Origin: CAZRCZ01 sp964598765
Lineage (GTDB): Bacteria > Sumerlaeota > Sumerlaeia > MVZB01 > JAJFLK01
Reading direction: 5' to 3'
DNA: 64,000 nucleotides
NCBI GenBank assembly: GCA_964598765.1
Contig: CAZRCZ010000020.1
Span: 1 to 64,000 of the forward strand
The position numbers were made by a program, and so were the translations under genes. The notes beneath the pieces are model-generated. The model ran no database searches and was not told the DNA's origin. It saw nothing but the letters and a program-made list of their open reading frames with translations. Below are positions 1 through 10,200 of this stretch, in pieces; the first letter of the stretch is position 1; every line of letters starts with the position of its first letter.

Positions 1-111
1 GAAATGCAAAACACCGGAACGCCGTTTGGCTCGCCGCTGATCTTGGGCATCAGCGGCGTCACGCCCACGGCCACGCCCAACGCCGCGCGGGATTGGACGA
101 TTTATGAATAA
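1..111 (+). CDS. C-terminal end of an unidentified protein (partial)
   Basis: An open frame runs from the first base of the window to a TAA at 109-111 and gives the last 36 residues of a protein, ending in DWTIYE. The tail is rich in Gly, Pro and Thr. I do not recognise the family and the piece is too short to assign. The following 114 bases contain no convincing gene before the arsC-like start. Confidence 0.5.
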   Translation, partial: EMQNTGTPFGSPLILGISGVTPTATPNAARDWTIYE

Positions 112-234
112 TGCGCGGGCGCGGCGGTTCATCTTGGCCTAAGCGAATTCCGGGGCAAAGCGGGGTCGCTCTCCGACGCTTTCCTCGGACATCATCCCGT
201 CGCGAAAATGCGGAGCGAAAGATAGGTGCGTTTT

Positions 235-648
235 ATGAAGCGCGTCTTGTTCGTTTGCGTCGAAAATTCCTGCAGGTCGCAAATGGCCGAAGCCTTTGCG
301 CGGAAATTGGGTGCGGACGTGATCGAGGCGCACAGCGCCGGATCGCGCCCTTCGGGAAAGGTCAATCCCAAGGCCGTCGCCTCCATGGCCGAGGTGGGAA
401 TGGACCTTGCCAATCATTCCTCCAAGGGATTGGGTCAATTACCCAATACGCGGTGGGATTGGGTCGTCACGATGGGATGCGGCGACACTTGCCCGAGCGT
501 CGCCGCCGAGAATCATGAAGATTGGAATTTGCCTGATCCGAAGGACCTTGAACCCGTTGCGTTTGCGAAGGTCCGCGATGAAATCGGCGGACGGGTTGCC
601 GATCTGATTGGGCGATGCCGCGCGGACATGAATGGTTCCGTGGAGTAA
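235..648 (+). CDS. arsC: arsenate reductase / low-molecular-weight phosphatase-like protein
   Basis: A 137-residue protein of the LMW protein tyrosine phosphatase fold, of the thioredoxin-coupled arsenate reductase type. The N-terminal P-loop CVENSCRS starts at about residue 8. A second and third cysteine occur in VTMGCGDTCP (about residues 82 and 86), matching the three-cysteine relay of ArsC enzymes, and the DLPDPK-like Asp loop (NLPDPK) is present. The family reduces As(V) to As(III) or dephosphorylates Tyr-P. I chose ATG 235 because homologues begin MKRVLFVC; a GTG at 226 is also possible. The gene stops 6 bases before the response regulator, so it is probably cotranscribed with it. No arsB or acr3 is visible, so the arsenic role is inferred only from the family. 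Confidence 0.8.
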   Translation: MKRVLFVCVENSCRSQMAEAFARKLGADVIEAHSAGSRPSGKVNPKAVASMAEVGMDLANHSSKGLGQLPNTRWDWVVTMGCGDTCPSVAAENHEDWNLPDPKDLEPVAFAKVRDEIGGRVADLIGRCRADMNGSVE

Positions 649-654
649 AGAGAG

Positions 655-1332
655 ATGAGGATTCTGGTGGTGGAGGACGACGCCAAAATCGCCTCCTTCA
701 TCGTCAAGGGATTGCGGCAGGAGGGCTACGCCGTGGATCAATCGGGCGACGGCGAGGGAGGGTTGCATCTCGCGCTCACCACCCCTTACGACGCCGCCAT
801 CGTTGACGTCATGCTTCCCGCGCTCGACGGGTTAAGTCTCATCGAGAAAATGCGCGGGGCGGGAGTCAATACTCCCGTCCTCATCCTGAGCGCCAAACGC
901 TCGGTGGACGAGAGGATTCAAGGCCTTCGCCGGGGAGGGGACGATTACGTCACCAAGCCTTTCGCGTTTTCGGAACTTGTGGCAAGATTGCAGGCGTTGA
1001 TTCGTCGCGCCGGAGGGGTGACCGAGCCGGCGAGACTGCAAGCCGGAGACTTGACGCTGGACCTCCTGCGGCGCGAGGCGCAGCGGGGCGACGTGAAGAT
1101 CGAACTGCAACCGAGGGAATTCGCCCTTTTGGAATTCCTGCTTCGGAACAAAAACAGGGTAGTCACGAAGACGATGATCATGGAACACGTTTGGGACCTA
1201 CATTTCGATCCGCAGACCAACGTCGTCGAGGCGCGGATGAGCCGGTTGCGATCCAAGGTTGACGATCCCTTTCCGACCAAATTAATTCACACGATTCGCG
1301 GCGCGGGATATGCCCTCCGGGAAAACTCATGA
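655..1332 (+). CDS. OmpR/PhoB-family response regulator
   Basis: A 225-residue regulator with an N-terminal receiver domain (about 1-115) and a C-terminal winged-helix DNA-binding domain (about 128-223). The receiver has the acidic pocket EDD at 7-9, the phospho-acceptor Asp51 in IVDVMLP and the conserved Lys101 in TKPF. The C-terminal part has the OmpR-type signature ending TIRGAGYAL. Closest in style to CusR/CopR/QseB regulators. The histidine kinase frame starts 23 bases before its stop, so the two form a cotranscribed pair. The downstream membrane-glycan and RND genes are the obvious target operon, which is inference. Confidence 0.93.
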   Translation: MRILVVEDDAKIASFIVKGLRQEGYAVDQSGDGEGGLHLALTTPYDAAIVDVMLPALDGLSLIEKMRGAGVNTPVLILSAKRSVDERIQGLRRGGDDYVTKPFAFSELVARLQALIRRAGGVTEPARLQAGDLTLDLLRREAQRGDVKIELQPREFALLEFLLRNKNRVVTKTMIMEHVWDLHFDPQTNVVEARMSRLRSKVDDPFPTKLIHTIRGAGYALRENS

Positions 1333-2755
1333 CCCCGGCCGGACCGTGGTGTTCCGGCTGACGCTTTGGCTGACCGCCGCGCTGGCTTCGTCCTCCGCCG
1401 TTCTTTTCGTCATTTGCTACTACACTCTTTCGGCGCGCGAATGGAAAAAGCTCGATGAAGAAGTGGTCGAGCACTTCGACGAAATCGCCTCCGCCATGGA
1501 TCGCAAGGGAGTCAGTGGAGCGTTGGAGGAAATTGAAAGCGAGGCAAAGTCCGAAGGGCTTCAACAGATTTATTTCGAGTTGCGCGCGCCCGACGGACGC
1601 TCGCTTGGAGCCTCGGATGCCTCCGCGTGGGAAGGGGTGGAGAAGGTGCGCGGGGTGTGGACGACGGAGTCCGGACCGGCGGAGCTTTACACGTCGCGCC
1701 TTCCCGGGGGCGGGGACCGGGTCCGATCCATGCGCGGACGGATCCCCTCGGGACACCGGCTCTTCGTGGCGTTCCGTCTCGATGACTTGGACCATTTGCT
1801 GGGCCGGGTTCGTCTCTTGTTCATGGTGGCCACGGGCGCGATCACCTGTCTGGTGGCCGCCATCGGCTGGTTGTTGACCCGCAGGGCAATGGGAGGCGTG
1901 GAAAAGGCCACGCAAACCGCGCGATCCATCGCGCGGGGCGATCTGGAAGCGCGGGTTCCGCTTACCGGTTCCGGCGCGGAGATAGATCGTCTCGCCATTG
2001 CCTTCAACGAGATGATCGAACGAATTCAAACGGTCATGGCCGAAATGAGTGAAATGACCGACAACATCGCCCATGATCTACGCACCCCGGTTTCCCGCAT
2101 CCGAATCCACGGCGAGGCTTTGCTGGATTCGTTGGCGGGAACAGATGAGCGAGAAGCGGCGGCCGGGGTGGTCGAGGAATGTGACCGGCTTTTGGGAATC
2201 ATCAACACGATGCTGGACATATCCGAGGCCGAGGCGGGCATCGCGGCCAATGACCGGTCGGAATTTGATTTGGCCGCGATCGTGCGGGACGTGGTGGAAC
2301 TTTATCAGCCTTCCGCCGAGGACAAGGGGATTTCTCTCGCGTCGAGCGTCCCGCTGACCTTTCCCTTCGCGGGTCAAGCCGACAAGATGCAAAGGCTCGT
2401 GGCCAATCTGCTGGACAACGGAATCAAATACACGCCTTGGGGAGGGACGGTTTCCATAAGCCTGGTCTCACGGGGATCGAACCCGGAAATCGCGGAAATC
2501 AAGGTCGAGGATACCGGCATCGGCATCCCATCCCAAGACCTGCCGCATATTTTTGAGCGATTCTATCGGGGTGATGCGAGTCGGTCGGTCCCGGGCACGG
2601 GACTGGGATTGGCTTACGTGCAAGCCCTCGCGCGCTCTTGGAATGGAGAGGTCAAAGTGGCGTCCCAAGAAGGACATGGAACCACGGTCAGCGTGACGAT
2701 CCCCCTCGCCGAATCGCCTGCTTTTTCGCCCGCCCCGATTATTGCCAATCGGTAA
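1310..2755 (+). CDS. sensor histidine kinase
   Basis: A 481-residue inner-membrane kinase. Transmembrane segment 1 lies at about 14-38, a periplasmic sensor region at 40-165, and segment 2 at about 168-190. A HAMP linker follows to about 245. The H-box IAHDLRTP has His255 as phospho-acceptor. The ATPase core shows the N-box (NLLDNGIKYTP, about 366-376), G1 (DTGIGIP, 401) and G2 (GTGLGLAY, 429). It pairs with the regulator just upstream, overlapping it by 23 bases. ATG 1310 is kept as start, with an in-frame GTG at 1346 as alternative. The architecture resembles CusS/QseC-type kinases; the ligand cannot be read from sequence. Confidence 0.92.
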   Translation: MPSGKTHDPGRTVVFRLTLWLTAALASSSAVLFVICYYTLSAREWKKLDEEVVEHFDEIASAMDRKGVSGALEEIESEAKSEGLQQIYFELRAPDGRSLGASDASAWEGVEKVRGVWTTESGPAELYTSRLPGGGDRVRSMRGRIPSGHRLFVAFRLDDLDHLLGRVRLLFMVATGAITCLVAAIGWLLTRRAMGGVEKATQTARSIARGDLEARVPLTGSGAEIDRLAIAFNEMIERIQTVMAEMSEMTDNIAHDLRTPVSRIRIHGEALLDSLAGTDEREAAAGVVEECDRLLGIINTMLDISEAEAGIAANDRSEFDLAAIVRDVVELYQPSAEDKGISLASSVPLTFPFAGQADKMQRLVANLLDNGIKYTPWGGTVSISLVSRGSNPEIAEIKVEDTGIGIPSQDLPHIFERFYRGDASRSVPGTGLGLAYVQALARSWNGEVKVASQEGHGTTVSVTIPLAESPAFSPAPIIANR

Positions 2756-2819
2756 TCTTGCCGTCATCTTGCGGCAATATCTATTTCCATAGGATTGACA
2801 GGCTCAGGCCGCCGACGGG

Positions 2820-4367
2820 ATGCGGCTTCGTTTTTTGCCTGTGATCAATCGCAATCAATCCAACGTCAAGCTTCGATATGGGGCCGTGGCGTTGTGCGCG
2901 GCGCTGGCCGTCGGCGGTTTGGCCGCATGGGGCAAGTTCCGCAGATACTTTCATCACGCCGTCAAGCACGCCCTCAGCGCTTCGTCCACCCGGCAAAATT
3001 ACAAACGCTTGGCGGCGGACCGCTCCGTTTCCAAACCCCGGGCTTCATCGTCGGGCCAGCCTCCTCTCGGGACCGACATGGCGGTTTTGTCCCAGATGCC
3101 GTCGTGGCCGGCCTTCCGTGGACCGAATCGCGACGGCATCAGTCCGGAAACGGGATTGCTCTCGGTCTGGCCCCCGTCGGGTCCTCCGGAACTTTACCGC
3201 CGTCCGATCGGAGAAGGATGCGCGGCGTTCGTGATCGGATTGGAACGGGCTTGGACGATCGAGCAACGGGGAGAGAAGGAGACGATTTCGTGCTACGACT
3301 TCCGGACCGGAGAAGAGTTGTGGACGTTTGATTATCCCGCAATTGGGGATACGGCCGTGAGGCGCGTCGAGTCCATCTATTACGGCGTCAAGGGGAGCGT
3401 TCGGAGAATTCTTTACTCCAAACCGGGCAGAGTTGATCCGGAAGTGCTGGCCGAACTCGATCGCCCGTCCCCCATCCAACCGGACAACGGGAAGGAAAAT
3501 TCGGTCAACACGGACGCCCCTCCTCCCGTGACCCGATTGATCCGCTCGCCCCGAATGAAAGGGGAGGGACAGTGGGAGCCGTTGCAATCGAAGGAGATTG
3601 GATTATTCATTGCGCAAATTCGAACGGACGCCCAAGACGCTTCGCAGGAAGTCAATCTGATCGCCATGGACTTGACCAAGTTGAAGCTATCCTACGTTCC
3701 CGGCACGGAAATCACCCAGAAGGATGAATTGTCAAAAATCCCAAAGCGGGATTGGTCGTCCCTCGTAGCGATGTTCAATGGTGGATTTCGTGAAAATCAC
3801 CGCTACAATCCCAGTATGTTCAGAAATTTCATGGGGCAAAGGAAGGATAACATAACCTATCAGGCATTGGAGGACGGCAACGCATCCATCATTGTGGACG
3901 GCGACGGCGCGACGGACATTCGCAAGTGGGATCAGGCGACCGCCGCGAAATATCCCTCGGCCGACGTGCGCCAAAATTTGCCCATGCTCTTGGACGACGG
4001 GGCCATTGACCCTCTCTTCATGGTCAAGCAACATCTCCATTTCCCGACCTATCGAACGGCGCTGGGAATCGGATCGGATCCGCGTTGGTTGATCTTCGCG
4101 GGAGGCGACGGATTGAGACCCTTGGACATGGCCAAAGCGTTGAAACTCGCCCATTGCCGCAACGCGGTCCATATGGATCAAACCGCGGGGAACGTCATGT
4201 TTGATCTTTCGATTCCCGGAACCGCGCCTCCCGTCTTCAAGGGGGTGAATCCCCCGTTGCATCATCATCGGGATAGAAAGTTTCTGCAGGGATCCGATCG
4301 GGATTTCTTTTACATCACGCGCCGATCGCAAAGTGAAGATCACGGGGTCAAACATGTCGCCGGGTAG
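2820..4367 (+). CDS. phosphodiester glycosidase (NAGPA/DUF2233) domain protein with N-terminal PQQ-propeller fragment
   Basis: A 515-residue protein with one N-terminal membrane or signal segment (about 20-37). Residues 95-172 read like the opening of a BamB-type PQQ beta-propeller: WPAFRGPNRDG, then SPETGLL, then a strand ending GEELWTF. There is no further propeller blade. After a Pro-rich linker, residues 255-500 match the NAGPA/DUF2233 phosphodiester glycosidase fold: MFNGGFR near 317, AGGDGLRPLDMAKAL near 427 and HMDQTAG near 450. In canonical members the last motif is DGGGS-like, so the fold is likely but activity is uncertain. It sits between the kinase gene and the glycosyltransferase gene, which it overlaps. 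The ATG at 2820 lacks a good ribosome binding site; GTG 2841 is an alternative. Confidence 0.75.
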   Translation: MRLRFLPVINRNQSNVKLRYGAVALCAALAVGGLAAWGKFRRYFHHAVKHALSASSTRQNYKRLAADRSVSKPRASSSGQPPLGTDMAVLSQMPSWPAFRGPNRDGISPETGLLSVWPPSGPPELYRRPIGEGCAAFVIGLERAWTIEQRGEKETISCYDFRTGEELWTFDYPAIGDTAVRRVESIYYGVKGSVRRILYSKPGRVDPEVLAELDRPSPIQPDNGKENSVNTDAPPPVTRLIRSPRMKGEGQWEPLQSKEIGLFIAQIRTDAQDASQEVNLIAMDLTKLKLSYVPGTEITQKDELSKIPKRDWSSLVAMFNGGFRENHRYNPSMFRNFMGQRKDNITYQALEDGNASIIVDGDGATDIRKWDQATAAKYPSADVRQNLPMLLDDGAIDPLFMVKQHLHFPTYRTALGIGSDPRWLIFAGGDGLRPLDMAKALKLAHCRNAVHMDQTAGNVMFDLSIPGTAPPVFKGVNPPLHHHRDRKFLQGSDRDFFYITRRSQSEDHGVKHVAG

Positions 4368-5919
4368 CAACGTCACTCTCGGAGAGTCGAGGCGGACGGC
4401 ATGGGGGTGGATTGCGCTCATCGGATTTTTTGTTGTTGTCCGGCTTGCATACATGACGCAAATGAGTCTGATCCATGAAGAGGCCTACTATTGGCTTTAT
4501 TCCAAACACTTGGCGCTTGGCTATCTGGATCATCCCCCGATGATCGCATGGTTGATCGCCGCCGGAGTCGCTCTGGCGGGTCAAAACGAATTCGGCGTTC
4601 GCCTTATGCCTGCTGTTTCTTCGATTCTTACCGTCGTTTTTTCCTGTTTGCTTTGCGGGGAGCTTTTTGGGGGAAGAGCAAGATGGAGAGCGGCTCTTCT
4701 GACGGTCGCGTTGCCTTATTTTTTTTGGTCCGGATTTCTCGCCACGCCGGACGCTCCTCTCACCGCGGCATGGTCGGCCTGCTTGTTCTTTCTTCAGCGG
4801 TCTCTGCTTCGCGGTGAATCGCGGTGTTGGATCGGGGCGGGAGTCGCCATGGGGTTCGGCTTGCTTTCCAAATACACAATCGGACTGTTGGGACTCGCGA
4901 CGGCGGCGTTCATGCTTCTGGATCGTCCGTCGCGTTCCTTGTGGAGACGGCCCCATCCCTATTCGGCGGCCCTCTTGGCCGTTCTGATTTTTTCCCCCGT
5001 CATCCTTTGGAATTTCCGGAATCATTGGGCCTCCTTCGCATTCCAAACGCTGGGGCGGGCCGAGGATAGGCGCGTTTTCGGTCTGCCGTCGCTGATCGCT
5101 TGTGTTCTGATCCTCCTTACCCCATGCGGGGTTTGGGCCGCTTTGAAGGTGTTGAAGAATCCGACGGAACGAATTTCGGACTGCGGCGTTGACGCGGGGC
5201 GCGTGACGCTTTGGACGCGGGTCTTCACCCTGATCCCGCTGGGGGTTTTTCTTCTATCGAGTCTGGCGAGGGAGACCAAGCTCAATTGGACGGGACCGGT
5301 TTGGTTGGCGGTCATCCCGCCGGTCGCGCACGGACTCATTCCGGTTCCCGGCGGGAAAGAGACGGGCGAACCCGCGGGATGGAGGTTGCCGCGCTCGTGG
5401 AGCTTCTGCGTCTCCTCCCTGTGGGGCGTCTATTTCATCTGTTTTTTTGTCGTGGCATTTCCCCTTGCTGCGCTCGTTTCCGAAACGATCGGAAACGGAT
5501 TGCCTTGCGTCTGGAAAGGTCTGGCCTTGGAAGTCGAGAATATCGAAAAGGATCTGGAGGCGGAAACCGGAGCGCCGTGTCTCATCGCCGGTTGCGACAG
5601 GAACAGAATATCAAGCGAGATGGCGTTTTATGACCCTGAAGGAGAGGGAGTTTCTGAGATCGCAGGCCAAAATCTGTGGGGCGAGCGGAGTTTAATGTTT
5701 GAGACTTGGCTTCCCGCCAAGGAGGCGACGGGGCGCAACGTCATCATCGTGGCGCCTCTCCGTCAAATCCATGAGTTGACCGAGAGAAAAATTGAGACGC
5801 GCTTTGACAGACTAGGTCCGGTAAGGGAAATTGCCGTGAAATCGAGATGGGGGATTCTCGGCCGATTTTGCTACCGAATCGGCTACGATTACCGCTCGCC
5901 TGAGGAAACCGAATCGTGA
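4354..5919 (+). CDS. ArnT/PMT-like polyprenyl-phosphate-sugar glycosyltransferase
   Basis: About 521 residues with many hydrophobic segments: an inner-membrane GT-C glycosyltransferase of the GT39/GT83 (PMT_2) superfamily. Such enzymes move a sugar from a lipid-phosphate carrier to lipid A, protein or glycan on the periplasmic side. The first outer loop carries HEEAYYWLYSKHLALGYLDH followed by PP, the family signature. The usual first acidic residue is Asp (DEAYYW) and is Glu here. The C-terminal third is soluble, as in ArnT. ATG 4354 has GGGG upstream and overlaps the previous gene by 14 bases; an in-frame ATG at 4333 is weaker. The stop overlaps the next start (GTGA). Confidence 0.8.
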   Translation: MSPGSNVTLGESRRTAWGWIALIGFFVVVRLAYMTQMSLIHEEAYYWLYSKHLALGYLDHPPMIAWLIAAGVALAGQNEFGVRLMPAVSSILTVVFSCLLCGELFGGRARWRAALLTVALPYFFWSGFLATPDAPLTAAWSACLFFLQRSLLRGESRCWIGAGVAMGFGLLSKYTIGLLGLATAAFMLLDRPSRSLWRRPHPYSAALLAVLIFSPVILWNFRNHWASFAFQTLGRAEDRRVFGLPSLIACVLILLTPCGVWAALKVLKNPTERISDCGVDAGRVTLWTRVFTLIPLGVFLLSSLARETKLNWTGPVWLAVIPPVAHGLIPVPGGKETGEPAGWRLPRSWSFCVSSLWGVYFICFFVVAFPLAALVSETIGNGLPCVWKGLALEVENIEKDLEAETGAPCLIAGCDRNRISSEMAFYDPEGEGVSEIAGQNLWGERSLMFETWLPAKEATGRNVIIVAPLRQIHELTERKIETRFDRLGPVREIAVKSRWGILGRFCYRIGYDYRSPEETES

Positions 5920-7247
5920 CACCCAAGCCTTCTCGAATACTTGCGGGGACGCAATCTCGGTCCTCATCCCGGATCGTATGGAAGCAGAGTCTTCTCTTGA
6001 TCGCCCTTTGGGTCGTCTCGTGTGTCTGTTCGTCGTCGCTTCGCGCCGAATCGGACGACGAGGATGAAGCGCCGAAGGTTCAGCCCGCTGAGATGAACGC
6101 CCGGGTCAAGATCGGGACGGTTCGCGCGGGGAAGATGCCCGTCATGCTGAAGGCGATGGGAGTGTTCGCCCCGCGCCAGCAATCCCCGGCGTCGGTCGTT
6201 TCGCGGTTGGCGGGAATCGTCGCAAGCGTCGAAGTGCGCGACGGTCAGGAAGTCACGTCGGGAACAGTTCTTTTGCGCCTCGACCCGCGAGCCGCGCAAA
6301 GCGCGCTCAACAAGGCGAAGGCCGGTTTGCGCTCGGCGGAGGCCGATTTGCGAAAGGCGACGGATGGGGGCTTGGATTTGGAGCTGGAGGATTTGGACCT
6401 CGAAGCGACACAGGCCGAAGTCGCCGCGTCGCAGGCGCGTCAGGAATCGGAGCGGCAATCCGCTCTTCTGGCCGATCATCTCGTCTCGGAAAAGAGCGCG
6501 ACGCTCGCGCGCCAAGCGATGGAGGACGCGGAACGACGCGCGAAAGCCGCCAAATCCAAGGCCAAAAATTTCAAGACCACCGGACGCTCGGCGGAGTTGG
6601 CTCGGCTCCAATCGGCGGTGGATCAAGCCCGCGCCGAGGTTGCCCTCGCGGAATTGGATTGCGCCTGCGTCGTCATTCGCGCTCAACAATCGGGGCGGAT
6701 CGCAGGGTTAAAGGCTTCGGTCGGCGGAGCGGTCGAGGCCAACGCCGCCGTCGCGCAGGTCATCGGCGTGGCGACGACCGTCCTTCGGATTTACGTCGCG
6801 CCCCGCGACGCCGAATCGGTCCGGCTGGACAACCGCGTCACCGCTCAATCATCCTCCGGCAAGGAATCTCTTTCGGGCCGGATTGTTTCCATCGGCGGCG
6901 CGCTCGATCCCGAAACCGGATTGACGTTGATCGAAGCGCAACTGGAAGTCACGGGAGTCAAAAGTCCTCGGATCGGCGAGGCGGTCTTCGCGGAGATCGA
7001 AACGGCGAACGTCGCGGAAGGGTGGATCGTTCCGGCATCGGCGGTGACGGTGGAGGACGACCGCGCTTTCGTCTTCAAGGTTGACGAGAATCAAATCGCC
7101 CATGCCTTGCCGGTGACGATTCTGGCCCGGACAGCTTCGGAAGTCGCGGTTGCGGGAGAAGGCTTGTCCGAGGGTCCCCGGATCGTCGTGGATGGAAATT
7201 ACAATCTGCCCGACGGCGCGCGCGTGGTCGGGGAGACCAAGCGGTGA
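5916..7247 (+). CDS. RND efflux periplasmic adaptor subunit (HlyD/CusB family)
   Basis: A 443-residue membrane fusion protein. A hydrophobic export signal lies at about 25-43, followed by a charged linker. Then come a barrel-sandwich lipoyl half (about 65-120, ending GTVLLRLDPR), a long Ala/Glu/Lys-rich alpha-hairpin (about 125-245), the second lipoyl half (ARAQQSGRIAGLKASVGG-like region) and beta-barrel and membrane-proximal domains to the end. It links the inner-membrane pump to the outer membrane channel. The GTG start shares GTGA with the stop of the glycosyltransferase, and the stop shares GTGA with the pump start, so translation is coupled across three genes. Confidence 0.9.
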   Translation: MTPKPSRILAGTQSRSSSRIVWKQSLLLIALWVVSCVCSSSLRAESDDEDEAPKVQPAEMNARVKIGTVRAGKMPVMLKAMGVFAPRQQSPASVVSRLAGIVASVEVRDGQEVTSGTVLLRLDPRAAQSALNKAKAGLRSAEADLRKATDGGLDLELEDLDLEATQAEVAASQARQESERQSALLADHLVSEKSATLARQAMEDAERRAKAAKSKAKNFKTTGRSAELARLQSAVDQARAEVALAELDCACVVIRAQQSGRIAGLKASVGGAVEANAAVAQVIGVATTVLRIYVAPRDAESVRLDNRVTAQSSSGKESLSGRIVSIGGALDPETGLTLIEAQLEVTGVKSPRIGEAVFAEIETANVAEGWIVPASAVTVEDDRAFVFKVDENQIAHALPVTILARTASEVAVAGEGLSEGPRIVVDGNYNLPDGARVVGETKR

Positions 7248-10200
7248 ACTCCGCTGAAATTCTTTCCGACGGCGGAATCGCGGGCGCGGCATTGCGCCAC
7301 TCGCGAGCGATTGTGGTTCTCATTCTGGGACTTTGCGCTTGGGGGGTCTATTCGCTTTTCAGCTTGGGATCGGGAATTTATCCCGACGTGGAATTTCCGC
7401 GCATCGTCGTCATCGCCGAAAGAGGGGAGGATTCGGTCGAGAACATGATGATCGGCGTGACGCGCCCGCTGGAGGAAGCGGTCAACGTCGTTCCCGGCTT
7501 GCGGCGTGTCCGATCCAAGACGATTCGCGGGGCGACGGAAATGTCGCTCGATTTCTCCCCCAAGACCGACATGCGCGACGCGCTTTCGCAAACCCGCGCG
7601 CGCGTCGCATCCCTCCTGCCGGAGTTGCCCGCCGGAATTTCGACGACGATCGAACAGCAAACCCCATCGGTCGCCCCCGTCATTTCCTTCAATCTCAACC
7701 TCGACGCCGAGCGCGCCGGAGGAATCGTGCGCGACGCCGCCGATTTGGAACAATGGGTCATCAGCGACCTCAAGCCGCAACTCTCGCGCCTGCCCGACGT
7801 GTTCATGGTATCGGTTCAAAGCTCGAGGTCGCGGCAAATCATCGTCGAGCCGGATCCGCGTCGGCTCGCGGAAACAAATCTTTCGCTCGCGGACTTGACG
7901 CGGGTCATCAAGGAATCCAATCAAGTCGAAGCGGTCGGAATTTTGGAGAAAGATTACAAGCAGTTTCAAGTTCTGGCGGCGCATGAGCTTCACGGCATCG
8001 AGGATATTTCCGCCTTGCCGGTGGCGACGCGCTCCGGCAAAACGATCCACCTGCGCGACGTCGCGGGGGTTTACGCCGGACTTTCGGACCTTACAAAAAT
8101 CGTCACCGGAAACGGGCAAGACTCGGTCGTGGTCTCCCTCTTCATGCGTTACGGCGGGAAAGTCACCGATCTTTCGGATCGGGTGACCGCGACAATTCGG
8201 GAAGTCACCCCCCGTCTTCCGGCGGGCGTTTCCATCGCTCCGGTTTACGACCAAGCCGATCTCGTCCGCGAGTCGCTGAAGGGCGTGCGCGACGCGATGG
8301 TTCTCGGCATGGCGCTGGCCGTCGCGGTCCTTTGGATTTTTCTCGGATCGTGGCGATCCACGTTAATCGCGGGAGTCGCCATTCCGATCTCCGTGCTGGG
8401 GACGTTCGCCATCATGTCCGCGCTGGGGCAATCGCTCAACCTGATGTCGCTCGGAGGCATCGCCGTTGCCGTCGGTTTGATCATTGACGACGCCATCGTC
8501 GTCGTGGAGAACATCGCGCGGCGACTTCAATCTTTGGGAGAACGACGAAGGTCCGTGATCGAAGCGACCGAGGAAATCGTCGGGGCCGTCGTCGGCTCCT
8601 CGCTCACCACGGTTGTCGTGTTTCTTCCTTTGGTTTATCTCGAAGGAGTTGTCGGGCAATTTTTCAAGGCGATGGCGATTGCGCTCGCAATTGGAATTTT
8701 GGTGTCCATGGTCGTTTCGCTGACGCTCACGCCGCTGATTTCCGCCGGCAAGCTGGGGCCGCGACCGGGGGAGCGCGCGCAACGTCGGTGGATGGAGCGC
8801 CTCGCCGCGTTTTACGAGCGATGGGTTCGCAAGGCGTTGCGTCGTCCTTGGCTCACGGCGGCGGGAATTTTCGCCGTTGCCGCGGGAGGGGCCGCCGTCA
8901 TCATCGGGCAATCCACGGGCTTTCTTCCGGCGATGGACGAAGGGGGCTTGGTGCTCGATTATTTGACGCCGGTCGGATCGTCGCTTGCGGAGACGGACAA
9001 GAATTGCCGAAAGATTGAGGAGATTCTTTTACAAACGCCGGAAGTCCGGTCATTCTCGCGCCGAACCGGAGCCGAGCTTGGATTTTTCGCGACGGAACAA
9101 AACAGGGGGGATTTTCTCGTCGGATTGAAACCCCGCCGCGACCGGCATCGCTCCACCGAGGACTTGATGACCGATTTGCGCCAACAATTCGCCCGCGAAA
9201 TTCCCCAAATCGAAACGAGCTTCATGCAACCGATGCAGGACACCATCAGCGACCTTGCCGGAAATCCCTCGCCGCTGGAGGTCAAGATTTTCGGCAACGA
9301 CTACCGCGTGATTCAGAATTTGTCGGCGTCCGTCATCAGGCAAATGGAAAGCGTGAACGGCGTCGTGGACGTGCGGAGCGGCGTTTCCTACGGCAGTCCC
9401 GAAATCACCTACCATCTTGACGGCGACGCCTTGAGCCGGATCGGCCTGACCGGCGCGGACGCCGAGGAACAACTCAAGACCGCGCTCTTCGGCGAAGAGG
9501 CGACCAAAGTCCGAAGGGCGAATTACCTTTTGCCCGTCGTGGTTCGTTATCCCGACGCCATTCGCAGGGACCCGACGTGGCTGGCGCAGATGCCGCTGGC
9601 CGCCGGTGGAGGCAAGGTCATTCCGGCGTCGCTCATCAGCCGCGTGGAGGAAAAGATCAACGTCAACGAGCTTGAGCGGGAAAATCAGCAGGCGCTCGTG
9701 TCCGTGAAAGCCAACATCAGCGGACGCGACTTGGGAAGCGTCGCGGGCGACGTCCGCGCCAAACTCGCCGCGATTCAATTACCTCACGGCGTCCGCATTG
9801 AACTCGGTGGGTTGGTCGAGAGCCAAACTCGGGCGTTTCGAAACTTGACCCTCGTGTTGACGCTCGCCGTCGGGTTGGTGTTCTTGCTTTTGGTTGTTCA
9901 GTTCCGTTCCTATCGTCTGCCGCTGATTATTTTTCTCACGATTCCCTTTTCGCAAATCGGCGCGCTTTGGGCGCTTCGCCTGACCGGAATGGAATTGAAC
10001 ATCTCCGCCTTCATGGGACTCATCATGCTGATCGGCTTGGTCGTGAAGAACGGCATCATCCTGATCGAATACACGACGCAGTTGCGGTTGCGCGACGGGT
10101 TGTCGCAGGTTGACGCGCTGGCGACGGCTGGAAGGATCCGCCTTCGCCCGATTTTGATGACCTCGCTCACGGCAATCATCGCCCTGTTGCCTCTGGCGCT

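Noticed and set aside
235..648. arsenic resistance operon
   Set aside because: Only the reductase-like gene is present; no arsR, arsB/acr3 or arsA is visible in the window.
2465..2495. tRNA-like GGATCGAACCCGG word
   Set aside because: Lies inside the histidine kinase coding sequence and no cloverleaf arms can be formed around it.
2758..2777. TTGCCG/CGGCAA hairpin after the histidine kinase as terminator
   Set aside because: Short stem with 8-base loop and no T-run; the downstream genes appear part of the same operon. It could be an operator but evidence is too thin.
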